Source: Bacillus sp. PK3_68
Lineage (GTDB): Bacteria > Bacillota > Bacilli > Bacillales > Domibacillaceae
Assembly (NCBI RefSeq): GCF_003600835.1
Contig: NZ_NQYC01000001.1
Span: forward strand, 1 to 64,000
Length of the DNA stretch: 64,000 bases
Direction of reading: 5' to 3'
Under the pieces are notes generated by a model, which saw only the letters and a program-made list of their open reading frames with translations, was not told the origin of the DNA and made no database searches. Shown piece by piece: positions 27,652 through 37,763 of the stretch; position 1 is the first letter of the stretch; every line of letters begins with the position of its first letter. A program made the position numbers and the translations under genes.

Positions 27652-28140
27652 TTGAAAAAGGGCCATATCTTTTGGTTGATGAGTCTCTTTGTTTCTTTTT
27701 TAGGATTTTACAATATAGAGCATTTATTTACGATAAAGCCTGATGAAACTTCCGGCAATGGAAATCTTGGCATGCTAGTTATTCTAGCATTTTCACCTAT
27801 TTTTGCTATCAGCTGCTTCTTAACCTACAAGTTAGTAAGAGGCAGTGTGAGGGGATGGAAGATGAGAGCGCTAATTCTCGTGCTTTCTACGGCAAGCTGC
27901 CTGTTGCTAATACTGTTGGTTATCAGTTATAAAAATGAGTTGGTTGTTGAATTGGGAGGCCCTCCGGATCATCCTCAATCAAAGATTTATCGCTTTGGAT
28001 GGATTAATCAATATACAAATAGTATCTATTTTAATGCGTATACTTTTTTCTTTATCCATCTCTTGGCCGTGATGGTCGGTTTGCTATCTACAATAAAGAG
28101 GGACAACCCTAATGAAAGTGTCCGTAAAAACGAAAAGTAA
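27652..28140 (+). CDS. four-helix membrane protein, unknown
   Basis: Protein of 162 residues with four hydrophobic segments (about 5-20, 38-62, 72-95 and 128-150). The second extracellular loop contains GGPPDHPQSKIYRFGWINQY. I do not recognise the family. TTG 27652 follows AAAGGGGG by 8 nt and a strong terminator follows, which supports a real gene. Confidence 0.65.
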   Translation: MKKGHIFWLMSLFVSFLGFYNIEHLFTIKPDETSGNGNLGMLVILAFSPIFAISCFLTYKLVRGSVRGWKMRALILVLSTASCLLLILLVISYKNELVVELGGPPDHPQSKIYRFGWINQYTNSIYFNAYTFFFIHLLAVMVGLLSTIKRDNPNESVRKNEK

Positions 28141-28142
28141 AG

Positions 28143-28176
28143 AAAATCCGGCAGAAATGTTTCATGCCGGATTTTT
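28143..28176 (+). terminator. Rho-independent terminator
   Basis: The stem AAAATCCGGCA (28143-28153) pairs with 28165-28175 and runs into a T-run. It closes the four-helix protein gene. Confidence 0.88.
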
Positions 28177-28230
28177 GCTGTGAAATTTAATGCTAATTAT
28201 TTATTTTTCCCCGCTTTAGTCACAAAAGAC

Positions 28231-28974
28231 TTATTCTTTCTCCATACCAGTTGGTTTTTTCATTTGTTTATAGCTGACTTTGTTAATCACAGTGGCTGAT
28301 AATGCCGGCCCTTGGATATCAAGCCATGAAGGATACCAGCTATTGATCATCAGCTGCATCGGAGAGGAGCTGAAATTTCCTTCCCAAGACTGGACGACTT
28401 TTCCATCGATCAAAAAACGCGTTTCTTCAGGGAGGATGTCCATTCGATAATCGTGAAACTCCTCCGTTGGGTCAAAGGGGAGAGTATATTCCTGCTGTTT
28501 CGCTACTCTGCCATCCTGATAAATAGTGAAGAGCGCTTTGCTTTCTGGCTCATTAAAAATTTCAATATCAATCTCGTGATGCAGATCAGGCGGCGCATAT
28601 AGGAAGAATCCTGTAATAGAGCCCGGTGCATGGGCGACTTTAATGGCCGCTTCAAACTGTCCGTATTGAAAAGTGTTCCTTGTACGTATCTCACCGCCAT
28701 CTGCCGTTTGATGATTTAATTTAATCTTTACGCTCCCGGGAGTATGTTCAATTTGTTGAGAGAGCAAATAACCACGACCTAGTTTAAACCGTTCTCTAAC
28801 TTCCCATCTTTGATCGTTCCATGTATGAAAAGTATCAGTAGTGGATCGAGTAAAATGTACTTTTTCTGAAAATAAGTCACGAATATTCCTATTCTCCTTT
28901 AGTGATAAGAGAAGAACCAATGAAAAAGCAGTCATAAACAAAAAGAAACTGGAAAGAAGTAATATCTTTTTCAT
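28231..28974 (-). CDS. glycoside hydrolase family 16 (beta-glucanase-like), membrane-anchored
   Basis: Extracytoplasmic GH16 enzyme of about 247 residues. An N-terminal hydrophobic segment (about 4-24) acts as signal or anchor. The GH16 catalytic signature is HEIDIEIF with nucleophile Glu134, Asp136 and acid/base Glu138. Flanking family blocks are GGEIRTRNTFQYGQFEAAIKV and FHDYRMDILPEETRFLIDGKVV. Family members cut beta-1,3 or mixed beta-1,3/1,4 glucans. ATG 28974 lies after GGAGA, 16 bp downstream of the large hydrolase gene in the same direction, so the two form an operon. Confidence 0.87.
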   Translation of the reverse strand: MKKILLLSSFFLFMTAFSLVLLLSLKENRNIRDLFSEKVHFTRSTTDTFHTWNDQRWEVRERFKLGRGYLLSQQIEHTPGSVKIKLNHQTADGGEIRTRNTFQYGQFEAAIKVAHAPGSITGFFLYAPPDLHHEIDIEIFNEPESKALFTIYQDGRVAKQQEYTLPFDPTEEFHDYRMDILPEETRFLIDGKVVQSWEGNFSSSPMQLMINSWYPSWLDIQGPALSATVINKVSYKQMKKPTGMEKE

Positions 28975-28990
28975 TTGTATGTCTCCGTCA

Positions 28991-31900
28991 TTATTCGTAT
29001 TTGGCAAACTCTCTTTTTATAATTGAATACGACTGCTTTAGGCGTTCTTCATATTGAGGTTGCTCCCATGGTTTCCAACTGTAAGAAAAGAAATCGTCAG
29101 CGCGTAGGTGAATTGGTTCTGAGCCGGCTGTTGCCGCAAAAGAGATTGCCTTAATTTTCTTGGAGGCTTCCATGCCGTCTTTCCAGTAGTCGCCGGCAAT
29201 TTCTTTTGTACTCGGATCTTTTACATTAAGCAGCATCCACGGAATGCGAATTTCGACTATTCCCGTTTTTTCATTTACTTCATAATCTGCTAGAGAGTTA
29301 TAATTTTTGCTGTCTGGATTGCCATTTCCTTTTTCTAGCTTTCCAGTTTCGAACGATTCAAAAGGATAGCGCTGCTTAGTAACCGGGTTGATTAATGTTT
29401 TATTTAACGCCATCTCGATTTTATGAAATGTGCCGTTATTCTTTTTAGAGGCATAAGGCTTCTTAGAAATCAGATTTAATTTTTCTCCATACATAAAGTA
29501 GTGACTGTCATAGTAACTGTCCACAAGCATGCGCGAATCGTCTTTTCCATTCAGCCGCAATAGAAAATCAATTCCGCGTTCCGAGGTAATGCCGCCATTA
29601 TAAGAAATGTTTTTATTGCCCTGCTGAGCTATCGTGTCGATTAGAAGAGTGGTATCCATTCCAGCTGCTTGTGTTTGGTTATAATCCAACCGAACATAAA
29701 GATATCTTTCATCATGAGTGATAAACGCTTGCTTAATGGCACTATTTTTCTTTAATTGTACAGGGATAACATTTGCTTTGTCCCAATCATCGGTTTTCCC
29801 ATCAACACGAATTTTTAAACGGTCAAAGCTAACGATGCCGAATTGCTGTTCGTTTGTCTGAGCATTTGACCAATACGGGCGACGATTCGGGTCATCGAAT
29901 TCCATTGTGTTCCACGTTCGCTTGAACCACTCATCCTGCCAGTTAAATACCAGTCCTCCAGTGTAACCCTCTTTGATAATATCTTCAAAGCGTTCGGTAA
30001 CGACCTCACCTTGTTTTTCTTCACTATTATGGCCTTGATTCCAGCCATAGGGGTTGGAATGGGTAATGCCTCGTGAAGCAGGCAAGCCGAATTCAGCGAT
30101 TAATACGGGCATCGTGTGCGCCTTTTTCAAGTCGTGCAAATATCCGGCGTAGCTGTTGGTTTTCCCGCGATGATCTTTATACTTTAAATAATTTTCATCG
30201 ATATTTAAGAAATCCGGATAATACGGATAGACATGATAGGCAGCGAAATAACCTGTTTTCAGTTGTTTTGTCGGATGAATGACATTTGGATTGATTCCGA
30301 CCAAGTCTTCCTGTTCAAGAGGCTCATAAGGATGGTCGAGTAAGTCCGTTGTCACCCAATTTGTAAAGCTGATAGGGTGCTGCGTACCATAATTTTTGGT
30401 TTCCTGCTGAAGGGTATAATCCATCATGGAGGCGAGCCAATATTCAAACGGCTGCGCTTTCTTTGTCTGCATATATGTGCCGATGAAATCACCTTTTTCC
30501 TGGTGTTTTTTGTTCGTATGGTCGACCATATCCGGATACCATTCAATTCCAACAATCCATCCGATTAAATAAGGTGATACATCTGCTTTATATGAACCGC
30601 TGGCATGTCCCGGTTTTTCGGGAACTTCTGCATTGCCGTGCACTACATTTACAATGGTCCTAATGTCTGATTTAAACTGTTTCATAATTCCACCGTCAAA
30701 GGCATCCAGCTTTTCTTCAAGCGGCTCCTCATCTATCCAGATGCCATGGAATAAATAAATAGGTTTTTCGGCTTGTTCATTATAGCGTTTTAAAGCCCGG
30801 TAAAATCCAGGAGGATGAAGAGTATATACCCGGATGGCATTGGCGTTCATTTCGCCGATTTGCTTGATCCATCGATAGTATTCTTCTTCTGAGATGGCTG
30901 CTTCTCCCGGCCATGCGCCTGGTTTTCCCATTCCCATATTGACCCCTTTAATCGTTAGGGGCTCCCATTTACCATTCTTTAAAACTTGGAAACGGTCATC
31001 GGCTACTTTAGCATTGATGGAAATGCCGTCTACTTCTTCTTTATCCGTTTTGACAGCTTGTGTCTTTTTCGGAGATATGCGGGATGCTCGATCAATAAGC
31101 GTCTCCATCATCGGAGCATAAGTGTTCCAGTAAAAAGCATCACTATCTGCTGAGTTTTCGCTTGTAAATAGGCTTTTGACTTTGATGAGACCCGTAACTT
31201 TATAAAAAGACGGCAAGTTGTTGATGTCATTATAGTCTCCTGCAAAATAAAAGGCGGGAGAGCCGTTTTTTTCTGTTTTAGTGACGGCCGCAAACGTATC
31301 AGGAATTCCATGTTCACTGAGAAGTTTTTTTCCTTTATTATTTAGTTTCCATTCATAGTTGGCCATCACCTCTTGTTGATTCCGCGGAGTAATGACATCA
31401 AACCAATAATTATAACGAGGGCTTTCTTTCAGATTGAATTCCTTCGTTCCGCGAGCTGTAAATTTTACAGTCAGTTTATCAGATTTCAGATGCCGTTTCT
31501 CCAGTACAACGATTTTTCCATTTTCGTGAATAAACAAAAAGCCAGGACCAGAGCTTTTCCATTTGTGCTTTTCTTGAGTTTCGTATGCCTCAATGGCCCA
31601 ACGAGGAATTTCCTTGTTTTTGGCCGGATCTAGCTCTTCAAAGCGGCGTCCAATCCATCCCGTCCAATCGATATTCAAGAAATTTAGAAAATCATTACGT
31701 ATATCTTTGGAAGTAGGGGAAGCAAAGCTATTGTATTCTGAGACCCATACAGGTTGCTGATCATAATAAAGCTCTTGCAGCTCCGTCCATTCTTTTTTGC
31801 TTATTCCCCCACGGGAGCCTTTAGAGTGGGAAGTATCGATTCCATATGTATCAGCTGTATAAATGAGCTGCGGTGAGTTGGATAATTGCGAGATAGTTCG

Positions 31901-32155
31901 ATCTGTATATTTTTTTTCGGCAATTGGCACGGTTCCCGCGTAATCTGTTTCCTTTCTATAAGGTGCGCCTGAAGGCTGATTATATTTCTTATAGTTTACT
32001 AACCACGTCAGACCTTGGTGTTCCCGGAACGTGTCGTCAGGCACCGTTTTATCAAAGATTAATAGATTTATCTTTTTGGTAGGTTTGGCGTGCCAAATGA
32101 GTATAGGGGATGTGATAATAAAAAGTAGAATGACCAACCAAAGCCACTTTCTCAT
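28991..32155 (-). CDS. large extracellular glycoside hydrolase-like protein (GH-A clan fold)
   Basis: Protein of 1054 residues with an N-terminal signal or anchor (about 4-22). A beta-rich N-terminal half is followed by a TIM-barrel segment (about 400-770) resembling clan GH-A enzymes. It starts at GVNMGMGKPGAWP, has a likely acid/base Glu in WIVGIEWYPD (about 537) and a likely nucleophile in VLIAEFGLPASRG (about 686), then GGLVFNWQDEWFKRTW. The C-terminal part begins RIKVDGKTDDW-like (about 770) and resembles CBM9/DOMON carbohydrate-binding domains. Cotranscribed with the GH16 gene, it probably processes or trims a glucan. The exact GH family is uncertain; residue assignments come from motif reading only. 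Confidence 0.7.
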   Translation of the reverse strand: MRKWLWLVILLFIITSPILIWHAKPTKKINLLIFDKTVPDDTFREHQGLTWLVNYKKYNQPSGAPYRKETDYAGTVPIAEKKYTDRTISQLSNSPQLIYTADTYGIDTSHSKGSRGGISKKEWTELQELYYDQQPVWVSEYNSFASPTSKDIRNDFLNFLNIDWTGWIGRRFEELDPAKNKEIPRWAIEAYETQEKHKWKSSGPGFLFIHENGKIVVLEKRHLKSDKLTVKFTARGTKEFNLKESPRYNYWFDVITPRNQQEVMANYEWKLNNKGKKLLSEHGIPDTFAAVTKTEKNGSPAFYFAGDYNDINNLPSFYKVTGLIKVKSLFTSENSADSDAFYWNTYAPMMETLIDRASRISPKKTQAVKTDKEEVDGISINAKVADDRFQVLKNGKWEPLTIKGVNMGMGKPGAWPGEAAISEEEYYRWIKQIGEMNANAIRVYTLHPPGFYRALKRYNEQAEKPIYLFHGIWIDEEPLEEKLDAFDGGIMKQFKSDIRTIVNVVHGNAEVPEKPGHASGSYKADVSPYLIGWIVGIEWYPDMVDHTNKKHQEKGDFIGTYMQTKKAQPFEYWLASMMDYTLQQETKNYGTQHPISFTNWVTTDLLDHPYEPLEQEDLVGINPNVIHPTKQLKTGYFAAYHVYPYYPDFLNIDENYLKYKDHRGKTNSYAGYLHDLKKAHTMPVLIAEFGLPASRGITHSNPYGWNQGHNSEEKQGEVVTERFEDIIKEGYTGGLVFNWQDEWFKRTWNTMEFDDPNRRPYWSNAQTNEQQFGIVSFDRLKIRVDGKTDDWDKANVIPVQLKKNSAIKQAFITHDERYLYVRLDYNQTQAAGMDTTLLIDTIAQQGNKNISYNGGITSERGIDFLLRLNGKDDSRMLVDSYYDSHYFMYGEKLNLISKKPYASKKNNGTFHKIEMALNKTLINPVTKQRYPFESFETGKLEKGNGNPDSKNYNSLADYEVNEKTGIVEIRIPWMLLNVKDPSTKEIAGDYWKDGMEASKKIKAISFAATAGSEPIHLRADDFFSYSWKPWEQPQYEERLKQSYSIIKREFAKYE

Positions 32156-32353
32156 CTTATCTACCTCCTTTTAGAATTGTAAATGGTTTCTGCTTATTAT
32201 ATCTCTCTTTTAGCTATAAAATAAACAACCGTTCATGGATCTAGATAAGTAGAAGAAATAATAGAGTGAGCCATAGGTTCATTTTCCCTCTCTATTTCCT
32301 CTTCATGTTTCTGTTTAGATCATTTGACAAATTTTCTCGAAAACTTTAAAAGC

Positions 32354-32404
32354 AAAAAAGTCCCCTCTAACAGCCTATTTATAACGCAGCTGTTAAAGGG
32401 GACT
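32354..32404 (-). terminator. Rho-independent terminator for the 76-residue protein gene
   Basis: A 16-bp arm pair (32359-32374 with 32389-32404, one mismatch) is followed on the minus strand by a six-base T-run (A-run at 32354-32359 on the plus strand). Confidence 0.82.
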
Positions 32405-32432
32405 AAACGATATTTAAATTTGTACATTAAGA

Positions 32433-32663
32433 TTATCGAAAGGTATTACGCCAGATTCTTCTGAATATCGATGCTCCGAAGAGAAGGAAGGCAAGAAATC
32501 CAACTATTGCAAGGATCGTACTTAAAATATCAGCGATCTCTCCTAGACCAATTAGTCCAAAGAAAGTAGAAGTTACCCCTAATACTGACAAGAGGAGCCA
32601 AGCCACGCCTGTTAGAAACCCAAGGAAAATTTCAGAAATGCTGCCATTCAACCCATTGCTCAT
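32433..32663 (-). CDS. small membrane protein, unknown
   Basis: Protein of 76 residues with two long hydrophobic stretches (about 10-40 and 45-66) and a basic C-terminal end (FRRIWRNTF). The ATG at 32663 follows an AAAGGAGGTG site and the gene has its own terminator, so it is probably real. Family not recognised. Confidence 0.65.
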   Translation of the reverse strand: MSNGLNGSISEIFLGFLTGVAWLLLSVLGVTSTFFGLIGLGEIADILSTILAIVGFLAFLLFGASIFRRIWRNTFR

Positions 32664-33242
32664 AGAAGTTCACCTCCTTTTTAACAGGAATAGCGGTTCT
32701 ATAATATAGTTATGCCGATGGATGGGTTTTGGTTTATAAAAAAGCGAAAAGAAGCATAAAAAGGATCATTCTCCAATACAGGGAGGATATGGAAGGTATC
32801 GCCAACACTTAAGAACATCCTGAGAGGCTGGCAGAGTAACAGAAGTTCTCCTTTTTTCATAAATAGGCATTTACAAGCACCCGCCACCTTGTCTCAATAG
32901 CCGGCCTGCTGAAAGGTTGGGCGTAATAGGTGGCCGATTTAGCGGGCGAATCGCAGGGGACACCAAAAGCATCATCACTACCTTATAGAAGCTTTAAGGC
33001 AGTCTTAAAGCTTTCTCGTGAAAGCCTCCGGATAACTGACAACTAATCCATAAAAGTCGATTTTAATATTTGTTTCATATGTACCGCTTTTGTAATGAAA
33101 TTCTCTTTCGTTATTTGCCTCATTTAAATGTTGATTGTTTTTTTCATCTGCCTCATCACCAAAGGATATTATTCAATGTTCATTCCGAATTTGGGAGAAC
33201 TTTCATAAGCTATAGTAGCTTATAACAAAGGTGGTGCGCTTA
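32664..33242. other. intergenic region, structured but no gene recognised
   Basis: The region holds a 10-bp hairpin AAGCTTTAAG/CTTAAAGCTT (32989-33013) and a long-range GCCACCT (near 32882) / AGGTGGC (near 32928) complementarity within a GC-richer patch. I could not match it to a known RNA family. Upstream of the YjcZ gene there is a CATAAGCTA sequence (33204-33212), similar to the -10 of the mother-cell sporulation sigma factors, but without a matching -35. Confidence 0.4.
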
Positions 33243-33350
33243 ATGAGTGCAGGAGGTTATGGTGGAGGCTTCGCATTACTTGTTGTTTTGTTTATTCTGT
33301 TGATCATTATTGGAGCTGCTTATGCTGATGGCGGTGCAGGGTTCTGGTGA
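33243..33350 (+). CDS. YjcZ-family small (sporulation-associated) protein
   Basis: A 35-residue protein: a glycine-rich start ([14 protein letters not shown]), one hydrophobic helix ([13 protein letters not shown]) and a glycine-rich end (DGGAGFW). This is the typical pattern of the YjcZ family, found in spore formers and often listed as sporulation protein. ATG 33243 is preceded by AAAGGTGG. It may be inserted in the spore or forespore membrane. A CATAAGCTA box upstream hints at mother-cell sporulation control, but the -35 is not convincing. Confidence 0.85.
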   Translation: MSAGGYGGGFALLVVLFILLIIIGAAYADGGAGFW

Positions 33351-33876
33351 TCAGCGAAAGAAATGTCATAAAACAAGGAACAGACAAGTAACCAGGCCGC
33401 CTCCTTGTTTTCATAAATAGCTGGCAAAGGGCAGAATATAGCAAGCAGAGGACACCTGCTTGCTATCTATACTAAAAACCATACAGTTTTTTTGTCAGAC
33501 TCTTTTCTAAAAGATTTAACTGTGTGTAAGAAAGCAAACGGTTGATAAAGAAGCTGATGGGAGCATCCGGAAGTGGAAATCAACCACTCTTTTTTACGAA
33601 ATAGCAATAAAATTCATGAAAACAGCTGTTTTTTATTGTCTACAAATTAGCGATGTGTTCAGCATGTTTAATAATTGCTTTTTTTTGTCTATACTGCTCC
33701 CAAGGAAGAAATGAACAATAAATAGAGTGAAGCGGTAAGCATATATAGAGAAGAACTGTAAGAAACTGAATAATTAAAAGTCCAGCATCCATACATCAAT
33801 GTGACGGTCTTTCTTTATGACTGAAAGAAAGGCTGGATGAACATTTTAGCAAGAATTTACAAAGCGGAGGGTCGCA
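33351..33876. other. intergenic region before the gerA operon
   Basis: A 10-bp stem (33370-33379 with 33402-33411) can terminate the YjcZ gene. Further right, TCCAGC (33781-33786) and GCTGGA (33832-33837) enclose an inner CTTTCTTT/AAAGAAAG hairpin just before gerAA. No coding sequence is recognised. Confidence 0.5.
33767..33796 (+). promoter_or_regulatory. possible sigma-G promoter of the gerA operon
   Basis: TGAATA (33767-33772) is followed after 17 bp by CATACAT (33790-33796). The first box fits the forespore sigma-G -35; the second matches the -10 consensus CATNHTA at five of seven positions. It is located 81 bp before gerAA, whose homologues are sigma-G dependent. Confidence 0.3.
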
Positions 33877-35383
33877 ATGGAGTTTTTCTTTAAAAAAGAA
33901 AAAAACAATCACAATTAAAAGAACAGCATGCCGAAGAAACGGATAATGTACCTGCTAAGTCGGAAGATGAAAAAGAATCTTTTTATTACAATCAAGAGAC
34001 GGGTCTCCATTTCTCCATCCGCTATATCTCTACTCTTATAGACGAGAAGGTCGTGGAAAAGGATGTTTTGCCGTACTTATTGGACAAGCCATTTGCCTCC
34101 ATTGAAGATGTAAAAAAGATCCTTCCAATTGAAGACGTACAAGTAGAGACAGATGAAAGGCTCATTGAGGACAAGCTTTTTAAAGGATACCTCGTACTCA
34201 AAGCAAAGAACGAGAAAGAAAAAGGATGTTTTGCTTTTATTGATGCTAAAGAAACCCTTGTTCGGTCGCTCTCCCCCCTGAGGTCGAAACGGCTGTTATT
34301 GGCCCAAAAGAAGCATTTATTGAATCGATCGATAAAAACATCAACCTTTTAAGAACAAGGCTGCCCGTTAAGGAGCTGATGATCGAAGAGTACACAATCG
34401 GTTCTATATCGAAAACAAGAACGGCGCTTTTGTATATTGAGAATATTGCCAATCTGGAAAACGTCAATACGATGCGTGAACGGCTACAGCGAATTGACTT
34501 TGATTTGATTAACGATAGTGCCTATATCGAGCAGATTGTGGCTGACAATAAAAAATCATTATTTCCGCAAATGCTTGATACAGAGAGAACCGATCGAGCA
34601 GCATCCGCGCTTGTGGAAGGAAAATTGATTGTCATAGTTGACGGCTCTCCTCATGCGTTAATCGGTCCGACCAACCTGGTGGAGTTTTTTAGTTCATCTG
34701 AAGATTATCTATTAAATTGGATGATGGCTTCTGCCTTGCGTTTAATTCGCTTGTTTGCTGTTGTATTTTCCATTTTAATTACGCCGATGTATGTAGCCGT
34801 GTTGACCTATCATTATGAGCTGATTCCCAAAGACTTGATGGCTACATTGATTACTTCCAGACAGGCGATTCCTTTTCCGCCTGTGATAGAGGCGCTTATT
34901 CTTGAGCTCGTTATTGAACTGCTCAGGGAAGCTGGAGCACGGCTGCCCACTAAAATTGGGCAAACCATTGGTATCGTTGGCGGGATTGTTATCGGGACAG
35001 CCTCTGTTGAAGCCGGCTTAACAAGTAATGTTTTATTAATTCTAGTGGCTCTTGCCGCTCTTGCTTCTTTTGCCACTCCAGTCTATAAGATGGGCAATGT
35101 GATCCGCTTTCTGCGCTTTCCTTTTCTTTTGTTTGCTCAGCTTTGGGGACTGCTTGGGGTCGTCTTTTGTTTGCTTATTGTGATTACTCATTTGCTTCGT
35201 CTTACGTCATTAGGGCGCCCTTACTTTGAACCACTGTACCCGCCAAGGTGGAGAGATTTAAAAGATTCATTCATTAGAATGTCTTTTGATAAACAAATCC
35301 GGCGTCCATCTTATTTGCAGGCACAGAAGCCGATCCGCTTTAAACCGGATGAGCAAAAAAAACGTCATGATATTGAAGAGTAA
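33877..35383 (+). pseudogene. gerAA: spore germination receptor subunit A (GerAA family), two frameshifts
   Basis: A-subunit of a GerA-type nutrient germinant receptor. ATG 33877, after GGAGGG, starts MEFFFKKEK, then the frame breaks at an A-run (33899-33905). The second segment (FSIRYISTLIDEKVVEKDVL through KETLVRSLS) breaks again at a six-C run (34273-34278). The third segment, through PVKELMIEEYTIGSISKT, IVDGSPHALIGP, VIEALILELVIELLREAGARLPTKIGQTIGIVGG and four to five membrane helices to the stop, is intact. Restoring one A and one C gives a single uninterrupted GerAA of about 500 residues. The permease subunit gene follows by 18 bp. Either sequencing errors or genuine inactivation. Confidence 0.85.
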
Positions 35384-35401
35384 CCAGCGGAGGTTTTTCG
35401 T

Positions 35402-36487
35402 ATGCAGCCAATAGAAGCACAAAGGAAGATAGATCCTTTTATTGTTTTTTTTGTTATTATCTCAACACAGATCGGTGTAGGGATTCTCGGCTTTCAGCAG
35501 CTGCTTGCCCAGAGCGCCGGTTATGACTCGTGGATATCGGTCATCATTGCCGGCGTTGCGACTCATATTGTTATGTTTATGATATATAAAATGCTCAACG
35601 AGGAAGATGCTGGTTTAGCCTCTATTCATGAGCGAGTATTTGGCAAGTGGCTCGGCAAGCTGTTCAATCTACTCTTTGCTGGTTATTTTCTGCTGGGGCT
35701 TCTTACGGTCACGCGTACGTATATTGAACTTGTACAAGTATGGATGTTTCCAGGTATAAGTGTATTCTTATTTACTTTTTTCTTTTTCTTGCTTGTTTTT
35801 TATATTGTCAGCGGCGGGTTTCGTGTCATTAGCGGGTTATCATTTTTTTCTGTTGTTTTGCCGATCTATCTTCTCATTGTTTTTCTCTTTGTCATTCCTT
35901 ACACTGATTTTTATAACTTTTTTCCAATATATGAGCATTCCACAAAAGAGATATTGCAGGCCTCAAGGGATTTAACGTTAATTACGTTAGGGTACGAAAC
36001 GCTTTTAGTCTTTTACCCTTTTATACAAAATGGCCAGCGGTCAAAAAAGTGGGCACACTTTGGTCTGTTATTTACAACGATTGTTTATCTGTACTCGACA
36101 ATTCTTTCTTTCGCCTATTTTAGCGAAGAGCAATTACAGGAAACGATATGGCCTACCTTGTCCATGCTAAAAATTGTCCAATTTCCATTTATAGAGCGCT
36201 TGGAATATATCGGAGTCGTCAATTGGAACATTATTATTATTCCAAACGTCTGCATTTATTTATGGTGTGCCAGCCGATTGTTTAAACAGACAGTGAAAAT
36301 CAAACAACGGAAATCTGCTATCGGGGTGTTGTGTATTTTTCTTTTTATCACTCCGCAGCTGGAGACAAGGATTCAAGTGGATAAACTGAATGATTATTTT
36401 AGCAATGTCGGGTTTGTTATCAATTATCTTTATATTCCTCTTCTCTTTATCTTGCTGTTCATTGTGAAGAAGGTGAAAAAGAAATGA
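35402..36487 (+). CDS. gerAB: spore germination receptor permease-like subunit (GerAB family)
   Basis: B-subunit of the GerA-type receptor, 361 residues with ten membrane helices of the amino-acid/polyamine transporter (APC) fold. Features include the family start (IDPFIVFFVIISTQIGVGILGFQ), the SAGYDSWISVIIAG helix and the LGYETLLVFYPFI segment. This subunit binds the germinant, typically an amino acid or sugar, in the spore inner membrane. Intact, unlike its two neighbours. ATG 35402 follows AGCGGAGG; the stop overlaps the next ATG by 4 bp. Confidence 0.92.
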   Translation: MQPIEAQRKIDPFIVFFVIISTQIGVGILGFQQLLAQSAGYDSWISVIIAGVATHIVMFMIYKMLNEEDAGLASIHERVFGKWLGKLFNLLFAGYFLLGLLTVTRTYIELVQVWMFPGISVFLFTFFFFLLVFYIVSGGFRVISGLSFFSVVLPIYLLIVFLFVIPYTDFYNFFPIYEHSTKEILQASRDLTLITLGYETLLVFYPFIQNGQRSKKWAHFGLLFTTIVYLYSTILSFAYFSEEQLQETIWPTLSMLKIVQFPFIERLEYIGVVNWNIIIIPNVCIYLWCASRLFKQTVKIKQRKSAIGVLCIFLFITPQLETRIQVDKLNDYFSNVGFVINYLYIPLLFILLFIVKKVKKK

Positions 36488-37547
36488 TTAAAAAAGGTGT
36501 CCTGCTTATTCTTTGCTTTTTCCTGTCGGGGTGTATTCAAAAAAGCATCATTGATGAAGTTCATACGCAAAGAGGGGTAGGGTATGACACAGCATCGAAC
36601 GATAAAATTCGCGGAACGATTTTGCTGGCAGAATACAGTACAGATCGAACAACTAAAAATGTAACGATGAGCGTGGTGGATCAATCGAGTGTCAATATAT
36701 TAAATAAGGCCCAAAGACAATCAGACGCAACCATTGTGTATGGATCGCTGAAACTCGTACTTTTTAGTGAAGCCATCGCAAAAAAAGAGATCATTGAGAT
36801 CAGTGATGCTTTTGTACGGGATGCAAGAATTGGATCAAGAGTCTACTTTGCTATTTCAGAGGGAAGAGCTCAGGAGATGCTAGAGGGGGACTATGGAAAA
36901 CAAGGAAATGCGACATACATTTCACAAACATTAGAACACAATATTGCAAGTGGAGACGTTCCGAGAACGAACCTTCATTTATTTGTGTATAATTACACCC
37001 AGCAAGGAAAGACTGCCTACTTGCCCATGGTTAAGAAGCTCAATGAAGATAGAATCGATATTTCGGGCATTGGCTTATTAGATTGGCAAGGGCGTCTGAT
37101 TGACAAAGTTTCCAACGATGATATGTTCTATTTTAAGTTGCTCGTTGACAAATACAGCGCCGGAACGAAAACAGTCAAATTAGACGGCGATCGGGCTACC
37201 ATAAAAAGCATTCGTTCAGAAAATAAAATAAAAGTAAGCAAAAAAATCCTTTTAGCTTCAAGATTAACATAAAGATAGAAGGGATTATTCAAGAATACAG
37301 AGGGAGACGTTTAACCCCTCAAAAAATAAAGGAGTTTGAAAAGGCATTCGCTCAGCAAATTACTGAAAGTACAAAAAAACAAATCAAGCATTTTCAGTAT
37401 CTTGGCATTGACCCGATTGGTTTGGGACGCAAAGCCAAGCAGCAAACGAGAAATTTTGATTTTAAAAAATGGAAAGAAGAATATAAAGATGTCACGGTTC
37501 AAGTAAATACCGATGTGGTCGTTTTGGAAAGCGGGGTTGTTCAGTAA
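36484..37547 (+). pseudogene. gerAC: spore germination receptor lipoprotein subunit (GerAC family), frameshifted
   Basis: C-subunit lipoprotein of the GerA receptor. Signal peptide with lipobox LSGC (Cys about 18), then IDEVHTQRGVGYDT and later GIGLLDWQGRLIDKVSNDD. The frame ends early at 37272 after a seven-A run (37240-37246). One extra A restores the C-terminal domain (FKINIKIEGIIQEYRG, QYLGIDPIGLG, WKEEY) to the stop at 37547, giving about 354 residues as expected. All three ger genes form one operon with overlapping or close ends, followed by a terminator. Confidence 0.87.
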
Positions 37548-37615
37548 GTTTCATAACGTAGACTTAAAGAAAATGGACGAATGATACCAAATACGTTCTT
37601 TCTTTAAGAAATGCG

Positions 37616-37661
37616 CTGCCAAGGATGCAAGCAGGACAACAAATCTATCCTTGGCAGTTTT
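37616..37661 (+). terminator. Rho-independent terminator after the gerA operon
   Basis: The perfect 11-bp stem CTGCCAAGGAT (37616-37626) pairs with 37647-37657 and is followed by TTTTCT. Confidence 0.85.
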
Positions 37662-37763
37662 CTCTGAGGAGAGTCGAACTTATAGGTGAAAATCGAAAAA
37701 GGATGGGAGCAGTCCAGAGCAAGGCATTCTTTACCATAAGATGAGAAGCGCCACCTGCCCGAT

